This document shows positions 11,966 to 26,600 of a stretch of DNA of 64,000 nucleotides, piece by piece (position 1 is the stretch's first letter; each line of letters starts with the position of its first letter). The stretch lies in assembly GCA_028622995.1 (NCBI GenBank), contig JAJQJQ010000014.1, positions 558,001 to 622,000 of the forward strand, read 5' to 3'. The notes under the pieces are model-generated. The model searched no databases and was not told the origin of the DNA. It saw only the letters and a list, made by a program, of their open reading frames with translations. The position numbers were made by a program, and so were the translations under genes. This stretch comes from Panagrolaimus kolymaensis. Its lineage: Eukaryota; Nematoda; Chromadorea; Rhabditida; Panagrolaimidae.

Positions 11966-13968
11966 GCAAAAGCTTCCTTCTTTAGAGCTAACTACTTTTT
12001 TGTAACAATAAAAGCGTTGTTTTAGTTGGTTGGACTTATTGCTTTATCAATCGAATGTCATCACAACATCAACATAAACAAAGTCGTCGATGAGTAAAAT
12101 AAATGGTTGTTTCTTTTAACACTGTTTGTAACATTTTTTTTCTCACAATAAACTCGATATAAAATTACATATGTACTAACTTCTCGTTATCTTCTAACTA
12201 ATTGAAGGAGTATGGTTGTCAATGAAAATAAGGATTTAATTGGAGCCTTTTGAATAAGTAAATAAAGATTGATTTTCTTCGAAATGAAAAAGCTTTAGAT
12301 TGTTCCATGACTAATAACTACTGGAATAGCTGCTGATGGCAATTCATATAACAAGTTTAAACTAATTTTTCCATGATGATTAAATTACAAAAAAGGTGGA
12401 ATGAACAAAAACATTTTGTTTATTTTTAAGGTTGAATTCAATTTGAAGGGGAATTATTAACTAAATAACTTTTTATGCAATCAAAATAATGAATTAAAAG
12501 CATAAACGAAACATTTTCATTTCACGTTCTTGTAAACAAATATTGAGGAGTTGTATTAAAAGGTGATTAATTAATTGGTGCATGGCTTTGGTTAGAAAGG
12601 AATTCAATGGCTTTAAATTTGCTAATAGCATTCTTCATCATTATTTTTAATATCATCTGATTTTTCTTTCAAAGTTTATCGATTGGAAGTTGTTGATCTT
12701 CGTTTTTTATCATTAACACACAACAGTGAAAAAAAAACTATGGTCAAAGATTCCTAAATTGTTAAAACAAAAATTGGAGATACAAAAAAATCTTCTTCTT
12801 TTTTTACTGTATGTTTTTTTAACTTTTTTTACAAAGATTTTTTTGAATGCTACAATATTTCTGGAGGCATATGTATATGCAATAAAAAAAAACGATGGTT
12901 TTGTAATTACAAAAACCTTTTAGCAGCTACTCACTCCTCCGTAAAGCCACCACATACAAATATTGTTGAAAATGTTAAAGTGCCCTAGTTTTTTTTTCTG
13001 TCTACAAAATTAAAGTTCGATTACTTATTTATTTTTACTTTTTAATTTATTAAATGACTTTTCTTCTTCTTCTTTTTTCTCGCCGTCGATGGCTCACACT
13101 TACATAAAGGCTTGAAACAAACCGACGATCAAAAGTGCAAATTTTTTATTTTTTTGCAAGATTTTTTGATTGTTGTTAGAAGATTTATTTATTTATTTAT
13201 GTTTTTGTATTGTTGAGGGAGGAATAAGAAGAAGTAAATGAAAAAGCATTTAATCCAAAGATTATTTATTCGATTTTTAAGTAAGTAAAATGCTGCTTTT
13301 ATGGTTGGATAAAAAAAAATTCAATTTTGTTTGTGTACTTATTTTTTTTTGTTGTTGTAAAGAACCCAAAAGCACTTTAAAAAAAATTTATCCTCCTTCT
13401 TTTTCAGATGGTTGGTAGAAATGTATCATCCATCTTCATTTGGGTAAAATAAAGTCATATTTTTTTTCCTGGGATTTTTTTTTCATTTTTTTAGATCTCT
13501 GCCAAGTGTATTAAAAGTGAAGGTGCAGTTGTTATTGTTGCTTTTTTTTACTTCGTAAATTTGTTGAAAATTTTTATTTTTAGAAAAGCTGGACAAAAAT
13601 TTATTAAAAAAATTTTTTAAAGACAAAATACCTACTGTTTCGATAGTCCCGTAAATAATAATTCCAAAATCGCATCAATAAACTTAACTTACCGGAGGAC
13701 TTTTTTCTAGAAATAATAAATTACCAATTTTTAATTACTAAAACAAAAGTTTTATTAATTTTTTTTTGTTAATTTTTGAGTTTGCACTTTTAAATTAATT
13801 TTCATTTTTAATCTTTCAACTTTTATTTTTCCCATTTAATTACGTAGCTCGTTTTTTTTAAAGAAAATATATTTATTCTTTGAGTAAATTGAGTTTAAAA
13901 AAAAAAGAAAGAAAAAGTTTATTAAAAATTGTTTACCACTTTTCCGCTATATTCAATATTGGCACGCA
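11966..13968 (+). repeat. Left arm of a 2-kb inverted repeat
   Basis: The sequence from GCAAAAGCTTCC at 11966 to GGCACGCA at 13968 recurs as its reverse complement at 14287-16289. Matching positions add up to 28,255 at both ends and at every internal point checked, so the 2,003-bp arms have the same length and no net indel. The arm holds no supported gene; its longest frame (12726-12923) is AT-driven and reappears mirrored at 15332-15529. Confidence 0.95.
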
Positions 13969-14286
13969 GATTAATTAACAAAGGAAAAAATTTTGTCATA
14001 AAATGAGAGAATTTCTTCATAACTTTGTTAGTTTTCCATGAAAAACTTTTTCTTGAAAAATAGAAATTAAATTTTCACTCTTTTGCTCCCAATATTATAT
14101 AAAATGATAATAAAAAGAAAATTATATGCCAGCCAAGTCCACCTGTAAAATGACATAATTTTGTTTAAAGAAATAAAACAAATTTAAAGAACGCTCACAA
14201 AAAAAGTAATGAAAAAATTAATTTTAATGAAACATTTATGTATTTGTTTTGAGGGAAAATAAACTAAACATACAAATATTAAATGC
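13969..14286. other. Spacer between the palindrome arms
   Basis: A 318-bp unique-looking spacer. Its first 38 bp (13970-14007) also occur as the reverse complement at 16290-16327, directly outside the right arm. A simple arm-spacer-arm palindrome would not show this. Confidence 0.85.
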
Positions 14287-16289
14287 TGCGTGCCAATATT
14301 GAATATAGCGGAAAAGTGGTAAACAATTTTTAATAAACTTTTTCTTTCTTTTTTTTTTAAACTCAATTTACTCAAAGAATAAATATATTTTCTTTAAAAA
14401 AAACGAGCTACGTAATTAAATGGGAAAAATAAAAGTTGAAAGATTAAAAATGAAAATTAATTTAAAAGTGCAAACTCAAAAATTAACAAAAAAAAATTAA
14501 TAAAACTTTTGTTTTAGTAATTAAAAATTGGTAATTTATTATTTCTAGAAAAAAGTCCTCCGGTAAGTTAAGTTTATTGATGCGATTTTGGAATTATTAT
14601 TTACGGGACTATCGAAACAGTAGGTATTTTGTCTTTAAAAAATTTTTTTAATAAATTTTTGTCCAGCTTTTCTAAAAATAAAAATTTTCAACAAATTTAC
14701 GAAGTAAAAAAAAGCAACAATAACAACTGCACCTTCACTTTTAATACACTTGGCAGAGATCTAAAAAAATGAAAAAAAAATCCCAGGAAAAAAAATATGA
14801 CTTTATTTTACCCAAATGAAGATGGATGATACATTTCTACCAACCATCTGAAAAAGAAGGAGGATAAATTTTTTTTAAAGTGCTTTTGGGTTCTTTACAA
14901 CAACAAAAAAAAATAAGTACACAAACAAAATTGAATTTTTTTTTATCCAACCATAAAAGCAGCATTTTACTTACTTAAAAATCGAATAAATAATCTTTGG
15001 ATTAAATGCTTTTTCATTTACTTCTTCTTATTCCTCCCTCAACAATACAAAAACATAAATAAATAAATAAATCTTCTAACAACAATCAAAAAATCTTGCA
15101 AAAAAATAAAAAATTTGCACTTTTGATCGTCGGTTTGTTTCAAGCCTTTATGTAAGTGTGAGCCATCGACGGCGAGAAAAAAGAAGAAGAAGAAAAGTCA
15201 TTTAATAAATTAAAAAGTAAAAATAAATAAGTAATCGAACTTTAATTTTGTAGACAGAAAAAAAAACTAGGGCACTTTAACATTTTCAACAATATTTGTA
15301 TGTGGTGGCTTTACGGAGGAGTGAGTAGCTGCTAAAAGGTTTTTGTAATTACAAAACCATCGTTTTTTTTTATTGCATATACATATGCCTCCAGAAATAT
15401 TGTAGCATTCAAAAAAATCTTTGTAAAAAAAGTTAAAAAAACATACAGTAAAAAAAGAAGAAGATTTTTTTGTATCTCCAATTTTTGTTTTAACAATTTA
15501 GGAATCTTTGACCATAGTTTTTTTTTCACTGTTGTGTGTTAATGATAAAAAACGAAGATCAACAACTTCCAATCGATAAACTTTGAAAGAAAAATCAGAT
15601 GATATTAAAAATAATGATGAAGAATGCTATTAGCAAATTTAAAGCCATTGAATTCCTTTCTAACCAAAGCCATGCACCAATTAATTAATCACCTTTTAAT
15701 ACAACTCCTCAATATTTGTTTACAAGAACGTGAAATGAAAATGTTTCGTTTATGCTTTTAATTCATTATTTTGATTGCATAAAAAGTTATTTAGTTAATA
15801 ATTCCCCTTCAAATTGAATTCAACCTTAAAAATAAACAAAATGTTTTTGTTCATTCCACCTTTTTTGTAATTTAATCATCATGGAAAAATTAGTTTAAAC
15901 TTGTTATATGAATTGCCATCAGCAGCTATTCCAGTAGTTATTAGTCATGGAACAATCTAAAGCTTTTTCATTTCGAAGAAAATCAATCTTTATTTACTTA
16001 TTCAAAAGGCTCCAATTAAATCCTTATTTTCATTGACAACCATACTCCTTCAATTAGTTAGAAGATAACGAGAAGTTAGTACATATGTAATTTTATATCG
16101 AGTTTATTGTGAGAAAAAAAATGTTACAAACAGTGTTAAAAGAAACAACCATTTATTTTACTCATCGACGACTTTGTTTATGTTGATGTTGTGATGACAT
16201 TCGATTGATAAAGCAATAAGTCCAACCAACTAAAACAACGCTTTTATTGTTACAAAAAAGTAGTTAGCTCTAAAGAAGGAAGCTTTTGC
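14287..16289 (-). repeat. Right arm of the 2-kb inverted repeat
   Basis: Reverse complement of 11966-13968. It is flanked on its outer side by the inverted 38-bp piece of the spacer (16290-16327). The identity is high enough that a recent origin, active gene conversion or an assembly artefact must all be considered. Confidence 0.95.
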
Positions 16290-19200
16290 CTCATTTTATG
16301 ACAAAATTTTTTCCTTTGTTAATTAATTATATGTTATTGTGAGCTAAGATGAAAGCTCATTCATCCATTTTTTTATGAGGTTTTTTTTCTTGTGAACCAT
16401 AAAGAACTTTCATTAGCCTTTTTTTTAATGAGTTTCATAATAACTAAGAAAAGTTATAAAATTGATTTATTAAAGTGATGGATGAAAAGTTTAAAAAGCG
16501 CTACCATAACTTTTACATCTCTTTGATTGAAATTTTTCTAATTTTTCGCTTTTCTTTTTTTTTAAAGCAAGATTATTATCGGTCATGAAAAGCATTTTCT
16601 CATTTAAGTGTCATCTCTGAATAGCTCAAATAAAGGCCGATGATTAAATTATGTAAAAAAAAGAGTGAAACTTAAAATGTATTTTTTGTTTAATTTTTCT
16701 GAACACTTTTTTTTAAAAACTACCGTTATTTTTTTGATTTCACAGAAGAATTATTATTTGACCATCAAAAAACCGGCAATTAATCATAAAACTTTTGCTA
16801 ATTATACTATGGGTTCTTTATCATTACGGATTTTCGTTTTTTTCAAAGTTTTGATAAGCTATTAACAACAACAAAAAAGAAAGACAAAAATTGAAAGATT
16901 AATACTATCAATCAAAAAGAAGCTTTACTCAGCTAAACTATTGTAAAATTTACTTCGTTGGATGAATCATTTTTAGTAATATTATAATATTTTTTAATTT
17001 CTAAAATGGAAAAAATTTTAGGATTTTTATGTTTTTCCATTTTGCAGAAAAGAATTAAATATTTAGACCCAAAAATTTACTTTTTTTTAAAATTCTTTTC
17101 TTAATTAAATCTATCATATTTTTTTCTCTCACTCATCTTAAAAGAACTGTAAAGAATTGATTAAATCCAAAAAATGCAACTTTCTTTTCTAACCCTCGCT
17201 AAAAACACGTGAATGAGAAAACATAATTTTCTTGTCTTTTTTTCTCCTTCCACCACTTTATTTTTTCTTTTCTTTCAGTCATCAACAAAGTCTTGGGTAA
17301 AAATAAAAAAGCCGAGAGTGGTCTAAAATATTTAAAAAAAAATATGCAAGAGCGACGATGACAACCAACAACTTTTTTTTCCATCTTTCTTTCTTTCCAA
17401 AAAAATATATTGTGTTGTTGCTTTGGTTAATAAAATATACGCAAAAACAAAAAGTGAACTTTGATGCCTCCCCTTTTTTCCAATTTACTTACTTATACGT
17501 TGCTGCTGCTGCTTTTTTTTCCGTGAGAGGGTTTCACTATGTGCGCCCGTCGTCTGTCTTTCTGTTTGTGTATGTCTGTCTGTCTGTGTACATAGTAGTC
17601 ATCATCAGCAAAGAGAGTTGAGCAGTAACGCATTTTGCCGCTGTTGCGAAAATGGAAAATGAGAAAGGAAGGATGAAAAAAAATTTTAGTTGCCTTTACG
17701 GAAACTTATATACGGAAGCCATGCCGTCGTCTTCGTCGCGAGGTTGAAGTTGTATTATCTTTAATGTGCGTTGCATTTATTTTTTTTAGTCTTTCCACAA
17801 AAAAAAAAGAATAAAACGTGGCTGTATGTTTGTATATTGGCCAAGTAAGCAGCAGCGTGTTTTTTTGCATCGGTTTTCTTTTAAAAGCAACAAAAAAAAA
17901 CTTTATTTTCTCTATCTGTTAGTGAGCGAACAGAACATTGATGTATGTGTGTCTTTGTTATATGTGGAGACACATATTTTTTTCCTTCTCACTTTTTTCT
18001 TCTTTTTTCTCTGCGTTCACGCTTTTTTAAATAATTTTTTGACCTTTTTTTTCTGCTATTTTTTATTATTATTCCTTGGCATTAATGAAAATATAAAAAG
18101 CGCATACTACTAAAAATAGTTGGGGATAATAAAGCTATTAAAGTCGATGGTTTTGAAATGTACAAAATTCTAAAAAGTTAACGTTTGAGAAATTGCAACA
18201 TTTTTTTCGTTTTTTTTGTGTGTCCAAAAATATATTATTGAGGCCTTTTTTATTCCATTTTTTTTCTCGAGTTTTGCAATCTTTTTTGTGTCCAAAATTT
18301 CAAAGCCTTTTCCATTCCATTTTTATTTCGACGTTAACGTTCGGGTTCCTTTTTTTTATATTTTGCTCAGTTTTGTCATATCACATGTCTTTTTTTTCTC
18401 TTTTTTCACAACCAACCATTTTTCCTTTAACTTCTTATCAACTTAATCGGTTTTTTTTCTTAGTTCTTTTGCTGGTTGATTCTTGGTTTTACATACTTTC
18501 TGCTTTGTGATTAGTGAAAAAAAAAGAAAATTATTTTTTTATCAAGTACTTTGCTCTCTTTTGCTCACTTTCATATTTCTCTCTTTTTTCTTCTCTCTCG
18601 TGATTTTAATCTATTGTTTGTTGCTGCACCGTTTTGTTAGTAGTTTTTTTTTGTTTCTCTCTTCTTCCTGTTATTATTTATTGATTTTGTTGTATTTATT
18701 ACAAACAAACAAAAAATGAGCGATAGACTATAGCTGTTTTCATATTTAGATGGTTGATTTTTTGTGTAAGGCTCTTCGTAGGGTTGTTAATGGATTTAAA
18801 CTTCCCTTAACAAATTTCAGACTCAAACCAAGCAAATCATTTTTTTGGATTTTTGGTTTATGAAGGCATAATTTTAAAATAACTTCAAACAAAAAAGTTA
18901 ATCTTTATGAACTTGGATTCTGCTTTCTGATTAATAAAATGTGCTTTAATGAACAAATCACACTTTAATTTTTTTAAAAAACCCCAACAGCTTAATTAAT
19001 TTTTTTTGCATTTGCAGCTGCTAAAACATTAAAGCATTCGATATAACAATATACCACACAAAATTAATTTAGAGTTGTTTTTCAATTTAGTTTTATTCCT
19101 CCCACATAAAAATCAAACCATATTTTTAGTTTTGAAAACATTCATATTTTGATCAACGATTTTTTTACGCTTAAAAAAATATGTAAAAAATTTAATTAAA

Positions 19201-20682
19201 TAAAATTTTATAAGACTATTTCGTCAATTTTAGTAATTCATTGTTTCTGCCACACTAGTTTCTGAATGTTTTAAATTAACCAGACACATTTAATTTGGCG
19301 TCAAACTATACTCTTAGAACAATTTTTTTTAAAATGTTTGTTAAAAGCGGCTTTTATTTTAAAACAAATAAGAAATTAACGTCAAGGGGCTTTCTCAACA
19401 TTTTTTTTCGAATTAAGCACAAACAACAAAGTTGCGCGTTAATATATTTTACATTTTAAACATAATTATGACCGACGTTTTATTTTTTGTTTCTAAACTT
19501 TTCTCTTATAATTTTTTAATATACAAAAAAAAATTTTTTCGCCTCGTTGGTTCCATAATTATTTTTTTTTCACCTGCTTTTTTTATTTAGTTAATGCTCA
19601 AAGAGCTAACCTCTTTTAGCGAGAAAAAAATATATGAAACAAATCACTCTATGGGATTTTATTTTTCTTTAAAAAAACTTGTCTTAATGGATTTTTTAAA
19701 AATAAAATTTTTTTCATACCATTTTTAATCTTAAAAAAATCCAAAACATTTTTTTATAATTTATTAAAATATTAAAAGAAGTTTAAAACCGTTACCACAA
19801 GACCATATCCATATTTTTAAAAAATTTTTAAGTCTGTAAACAAACCTCTTAAATATACAAAATAAACAAATCTTCTTTTTTTTAAGAGATTAACTTTTTT
19901 TTCTTCCCACGTGGCTATCATATTTTGTTTATGGAATTTATTTTATTTTTTAAACTTCTTTAAAAAAATAAATAAAAGCTTTTAACGAAGAGAAGGGCAA
20001 AAAAGGAAGATAAAAGTTTCTAGTTCGGATTTTTCTAATTCTATGCTCCTCCATGATTTTTTTTTTGCTACTGCCTCAAATAGTTTCTATTTTGGTTTAT
20101 TTATTTATTTATTTTCTTTAAATTTTATCGCGTGCTTTTTTTATTAAATACAAATTTCATAACTCACAAAAATAACTTATTTCGTTTTGTTGTGACAAAG
20201 ATTCTTAATTATTACTATCATTTTTTACAGTGCAACAACAACAACAGCTCAATCGCCTGCTTCATATTTTTTTTGACGTGGTTATTAAAGTTTTGAATAT
20301 AACTTAACTTGACGACGACGACCAGCAAAAGAAAAAAAGTAACAAGAAAAATACTTTGGCCTTTTACATAGCAACGTGACGAATCAAGAGAGAGCAAAAA
20401 CATTTTTGCTCCATAAAAATTGTGTCACCGCGAGAAAAAAAATTGGACACACAGTTATAATAATTTAAAATTCATTCTTCTACTGCTTCTGATTTGTTGG
20501 AAAAAAAATTGTTGTAAGCGACGGGTTAATATTATTATTATTATTAATATTTTTATGACGGATTTCGTTATTAATAATTACCTCAAATAAGAAAATTGTG
20601 TGAAGTTTTTTATTGAAAGAAGCTAAAAAAAGAAGGTTAAATTTGTTGCACTGGAAAATCAAAAGAAGATAAAGAAAAAATA
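16290..20682. other. Long gene-free upstream region of the HNF4-type gene
   Basis: This 4.4-kb stretch carries many poly-T and poly-A runs. Between about 17,500 and 17,760 the composition is less AT-rich, with CTG and CTGT microsatellite runs (for example TGTCTGTCTGTCTGTG near 17,573) and GCCGTCGTC-type words. This is the best candidate for a promoter or untranslated exon of the downstream receptor gene. No coding exon with compatible splice sites was found. Confidence 0.5.
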
Positions 20683-23600
20683 ATGGATTTAGGTAAGCTT
20701 TTTAAAAAAACAATTAACTTAAAATGATTTTTTTAAAGAAAGGATTTTTTTGATTATCTTTGAAAAGCTTGGATAACTGGTGGAAAAACAAAAAATTAGA
20801 ATAAAGAATAAGGAAGGCAAACTTTTAATTAATGAAAATTTTGGATTTCAATTCATGAAACAAAAAAGGAAATTATACAAAACTTTTTTAAAGAAATATT
20901 TTTTACGCTCGCATAAAATAAATGTCGCCATTTTTATTGGTATAATTTATTCTTTCGGTCGTTTCATAATTGAGTTAGAAGTAAGACTTCTGTTTAAAAA
21001 AATCATCTGGATAAATACTAATTAAACCAAGGGCAAAATTTTATAATTTCTTTAATTTCAAAATTAGCCTTTCGTTGTGTTTTTTCGTATCCATAACTTT
21101 TAGTTTATTTTATTTTTTTTATTTGATAAAAAAAAGTGGGAGTATTTTTACTTTTGGCCATACTAATAATCCACCCACAATAGAAGTTTCAAAATATTAT
21201 ATTTTAACCTTTTGTCTTGTTTTAAAAAAAATTAAACCATTTATTTATTTGAGCTAGCTTCCATTACAGAACCGAATCATATTGCATTATTTTGTTTTAA
21301 AATCTTTTTTCTTCCTCTTTTATGCTCTCCTCTTTTTTTTTTATATCCCTCCACGCACAAAAAAGGAAACATATCCGCGCTTTTTTTAGTTTAATTAAAT
21401 ACATACTTTTTTACTTTTACTTTTTATAATCTTTCAAAAAAAAATTGTATTCTGCAGGAACTAAAAAGATTTTATCCATACCACCCTTTTCGATTTGATG
21501 GTTTTAAATAACGGTAAAGAGATATTCTTGCTTTCTTCCTCGGTATAAAAATCGAATACTTTTTAGTTATTAATTATTTTCACTTACGCATTGAGAATGA
21601 ACGGGAGCGAATAGCTTCTTCTTACACTTCCATAAAAAATTTCGAGCTTTTGAGTTATATGAAGAAAATTTTTTTAATACCATTCTTCCACTTTTTTTTT
21701 GTAGGAATAAATCTGTCGAATTTTAGAATAAAAAATTTGGAAGATTTTTTTGTCTGAAGTATCATCAGATAAACCCTGAATTTATTTTTTATTTTTTCTT
21801 ATCAAAAAAATTATTTCCTTTGTTGGCAAAGAATTAAAATAATTAATAGTCCTTCTCCGTCTAATTTTTGGTACCACGTTTATTCCATTTTTTGTAAGCT
21901 TACTAAATAAAAATCGTTAAAAAATAAAGCCATTAAACTTTTTTTGATCTAAAATACGAAAGTTGAAAAAGTTCTACCAAAATCTTTTTAATGTTAAAAT
22001 TGAGGCACCTTTTTTAAATCTTGCTTTATTAGAAAGATTTTGAACTAACAATTTGTTAATTCTCTTTTTTAATTTAAGTTTGCTAATTTATGGCATTGTT
22101 TTATCTTCTTTTTGTGCCATCGTCTAATGAAATTTTTTAACCAAAGCTGTGTTTTTTTTTCTTATCCGAACTTCTGAACTTTTGACTTTTGAAGATTTTT
22201 AGTTTAAATAAAAAAATGCACTTTAAACTTTTTAATATGTATGTTTTCCTTAGTCATTTCATTTCCTTTATATATTTTTTTTCTTATTCATTTTAATTAT
22301 TTCTGCACTTTTGATAAAAGATCTTTGTTATTTAATTCCATGACTATTTTCTTACTACCAATAAATAGCACCTGTTTTTTTTTTTTCTCCAGAATTTTTT
22401 CTTCTTGTAATTGCGACATATTTTTTAAGCTTAAAAAATAAAATATACGTGTTTTTGCTAAAAATATATGTGTTTATTTTTAGAGTTTTCTAAACCAGCT
22501 AGCTAGCCATCTTAAAATTTTTATTAATACATTTATAAAAAAAAAGAAAATCCTTTAGGAGATTTAAAAATTTCTGACATATAAAATAACATACATTCAT
22601 ATAAATAAATATTATTTTTGATTTCCTCCTCCTTATTACATATATATTCGAAAAGCAAAAATCATGGGTTATCATCATTTCTTTTTAGTTGATCCTTTGG
22701 CAGAACCATGCTGCGTATGTGGCGATAAATCTACTGGTACTCATTATGGCACAATATCATGGTAAGTGTTTAAATTTATACCTCTATTTTGAATCTATGT
22801 GAAATTGTTTTCTTTCTTAATGTTTATTATTATTTTGACTATCAAAATTTATCAAAAAAAATTAGTGATTTTACATTGAATTTTTTTACATAAGTTCCAA
22901 GTTTGCTTAAATTTTACCATTCTTTGAAACTTTATTAATTTTCATTTTTCACAAAATAAAATGGAAATTTAATTTGTCACTGTTACAATTTTCAAATACT
23001 CCCCCGCTTTCTAAACTTCATAGTAAGCTTCTTTAAAGTGTAAATAATCTCCTTATTTTTTTCCATTTTGGTTTAATGTGTTTGGATTAAATCCGATCTT
23101 AAAACGCGTAGGATGCAAGTGAAAAAAAATTTCTTTCCTTTTTTTTCGATGGAAAATATATTCTTAACAAAATGACAATTTTTATATTTACCTACTCGTG
23201 GCTTTTTCATTAAATTTAAATGTATGCCAATATGCCATAGAAGTTTATTGGAAAAGAAAAGAAAAAAATTCTCCGATGCTTTTAATAAAAAAGCTCTCCT
23301 CTTTTTTGATGTCATCCAAAATGTTTTTGAAATGCCAGCTTCTTATGAAAAAAAAAAGAAGTTACAAAGCTTCCATTTTTTATATCTAATTTTTGATCGG
23401 CTAAATAACGATCTTTTCATTAATGGATCAAATTCCAATTTCATTGTAATCCATTTTCCATTTTTACACGTCTCTTTTCAAGGCTTTCAATTATTTTTAC
23501 AAAAATAATATTTTCATTTAATAAATTTTTTTTTTCAGTAATGGTTGTAAAGGATTTTTTCGTCGAACCATTCTTCGAAATCAACGCTTTACTTGTCGAT

Positions 23601-26600
23601 TTAATAAACAATGTGTAATTGATAAAAATTTTCGTTGCGCATGTCGATATTGCCGATTTCAAAAATGTTTAGCTGCTGGAATGAAGCGAGAAGGTAAGGA
23701 AGAAATTTGTATTTTTTTTTTAACAAAACATACAAGCTAGAAAGATAGAAAGCCATTTTTTTTTGGAGCATGGTTTTTAAAGTGATGGCAAAAGAAAAAA
23801 GAGATGAGATTATGAATAGAAAAAAAACTTTCAAAAGGCCAAATATTTTTATGGAAGACTTTAAAAATTGCTGCTTTGTTGCTTGCTTGGTTGACCTTAA
23901 AGATATGTGCGTTCTTTTTCTTTTTTTGCTGGAGAAAAATATCAAAAAGTATGAAGACTAAAAATGGCGAATAGCTTTATTTTTTCAAACTTTCTATTTC
24001 CAAAAGTTTCAACGCGAAAATCTTATTTTGATGGTTCTTGCATTTATTGATTTTCTGTGTAAATAGCAACAAAAAAATTTTGGCGCATTTTTGTCTTTTA
24101 TTTAAATCTACCATAAATTTACATAAAAGAATACGGATTTTCTCCGCAAATACCCTCCATTAACAAATTTGTTAAGCGTATGCCTTAATATTTTTAAAGT
24201 TTTTCTTTACACTTGAACTTCCAAACTAGACATGTTTGTTAAACTTTTACTCTCTTTGTTTTTTTTTGACAATAATTTTCTTTGAAGCCTTTTACAATTT
24301 TAATTATCTCTAAAAAACAAAATTGTATGGTTTAGTGTGAGCTTTTTTTTTCTTCGCATGAGAAATTTTTTTTAGTTAAAAAGATAAAATCACTTTTATT
24401 GCTTTTTTTTACAACTAACTTGCTCATCAAATTGTCAGAAAAATAAAACTAAAAAAAGGCTACCCTTTTTTATTTACAGCGTTCTTTACCATTCAAACGT
24501 TAACTTCTTAACCTTTTTTTTTCGTAGCCCTAAAGTTTCTTGCGTGCAACCAAATTTTTTTTTCTTACGCCATCAACAAAAAAATGTGTTTATTAATTTA
24601 AAAAAGAATTATTATTTTTATTTTTTGTTTTGGTTATTAACTTTTTTTGACGTAAATTCTTTTTTTTTCTGTCTTTGCCAAATTCGCAAAGAAAAAATAA
24701 TTTATAAAATTGAATAACATTTTTATGCATTTTTTTTTCACGTCAATCGAAACTTTTATTTTATTACAAATAAGTTGCAAAAAATTAAGATAGTTGACGA
24801 CGGTGTTCGACGTTCTTCTCTGATTTTTAATTTAAAATACTTTCGCGTAAATCTAAAAACTTTAGTTTGCACAATAAAATTTTTTATTATTAATTTTGCC
24901 TCAAAAACTTTGAGTTAATTCACCTAGGCTTTTACTTGCAACTTTTTTTTTGAATAATTTCCTACCAACAATAAAAACCAATTTAAATTTTTTCGAGTAT
25001 TTCGTTTAGCTATAAATATAATTAACATCATTCCCATTCATCCTTCGCATAATCCCATGCCACTAAAAATAATTTTTCTAATACGTAAGAAATTCCAAAA
25101 AAAATGTCATTGATAATTTCGAACGTTTCAAGTAACAAAAAAAAAAGAAGAACTAAAAATAAAAAACCCTTTTTACGTATTTTACTTTTTAAATGTGGGA
25201 GGCGAGGCGGCTGTCGTTCCACGTCTTTCAAACAATGAAAACACAGAAAAAACAAGGCTTTTATACTTTTTCTCAAATAATTTTCATATTTAAATAAGTA
25301 TTTTTTTTTAAACTACAAACTTTTTTATAATTTTATTTTTATTTTTTGCTAAATTATCTCTCCTCCAAAAATATGTAATTACATTGTTTTGTATTTTGTA
25401 AAAATAAAAATTTAAGCTTGATAAATTTTAACCATCTTTTTCACAAAAAAAAAACAAGACTCAAGCGCTTTTCGTTTTTCTTCTTCTTAATTTTATTTTA
25501 TATTAAAGTTAAAAAATTTTCTAAAAAAGTTTAATTTTAGCTTGTTAGAGAAATTTTATTTAAAAATTTTTTTATTGATTTGTGTCAAATTTTTTCTTCC
25601 AAAAAACTTTATTGCTTTTTTTCAATACAATTTTATGAAGATTATTTTGTTTGTTCTTTGAGTTACTATCATCATTCACCGCAGCAAATAAAATTAGTGA
25701 CTTTCGGGGCTTTGGAGGAGTTAAAACTAAAACCACTGAGATTTTAAAAACAAAACAAAAAAGTGATTAAACGTTTGAATATAATTTAGGATTTTTTTGT
25801 AGGCAAATCTTTTACTTCTTTTTTTTTTGTTTACTTCTTACTTACTTACTTACTATCTCCTTATTTTTTTGTTGGTAACTTTAAAAAAAAAATCCAAAGG
25901 CTTAAAAAATCTGCAATATTTTTTGTTTTTTGTCGCGAGAAATTAAATAAATTAATCTATGCCATAAAGTGATATCAATTTTACATACATTCATCCAAGC
26001 TTTTTTATAAACTAAAAACCAAAAATTCGGTAGTTGTTTTAATAAAAAAAAAAATGCGTCCGTGAGATGGGAGAAAATTTTTACAATCCAACCTTTTTTT
26101 TTTGTTGATGATAGAAATTGAATTCCATAAAATAATTTTCCAACGAAAAAAAATCAGAGAACTAATATTTGATTTAATTTTTGCTTTTATCCCAAAAAAT
26201 AAAAAAGGACCAACAAAACGAGATGATTTATTTTTAGTTTCAAAATTATCTTAAAATTATTAAAATATTTTTTCTGCAACTTTTTTATTTTCTTAAAAAC
26301 ATTAAGAACTTTTCTCTCCCGCAATTATAGTAATTATCAACTTAACTTTTTAAGAAAAAAACATAAAACAATGCTCTTTGTTTTTAACTTAATTTTTTTG
26401 TGTGTTTGCTTGCTTGCTTTTTTCTTCTTCAAAAACAGATTAATATTTATTTTTTTCTATAAAAAAAACTTTCTTTTTAATTAAAATGTTTTGCAAACAA
26501 AATAAAATTAAAGTTAATTATTTTTTTAGCCATTCAATTCGAGAGAGATTCCATTGGTTCACCAAGTAAAAAATCTCGTTCATCACCTATCATGCAAATG

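Noticed and set aside
12726..12923. 65-codon frame repeated at 15332-15529 on the other strand
   Set aside because: It is identical only because it lies in the inverted-repeat arms. Its composition is driven by poly-A and poly-T and it has no motif.
17358..18719. Several long Phe/Ser/Leu-rich plus-strand frames
   Set aside because: They are products of poly-T tracts, have no splice partners and no signal or domain that survives composition correction.
20521..20560. Run of ATT repeats resembling a repeat array
   Set aside because: A simple microsatellite in AT-rich DNA, with no spacer-repeat structure.
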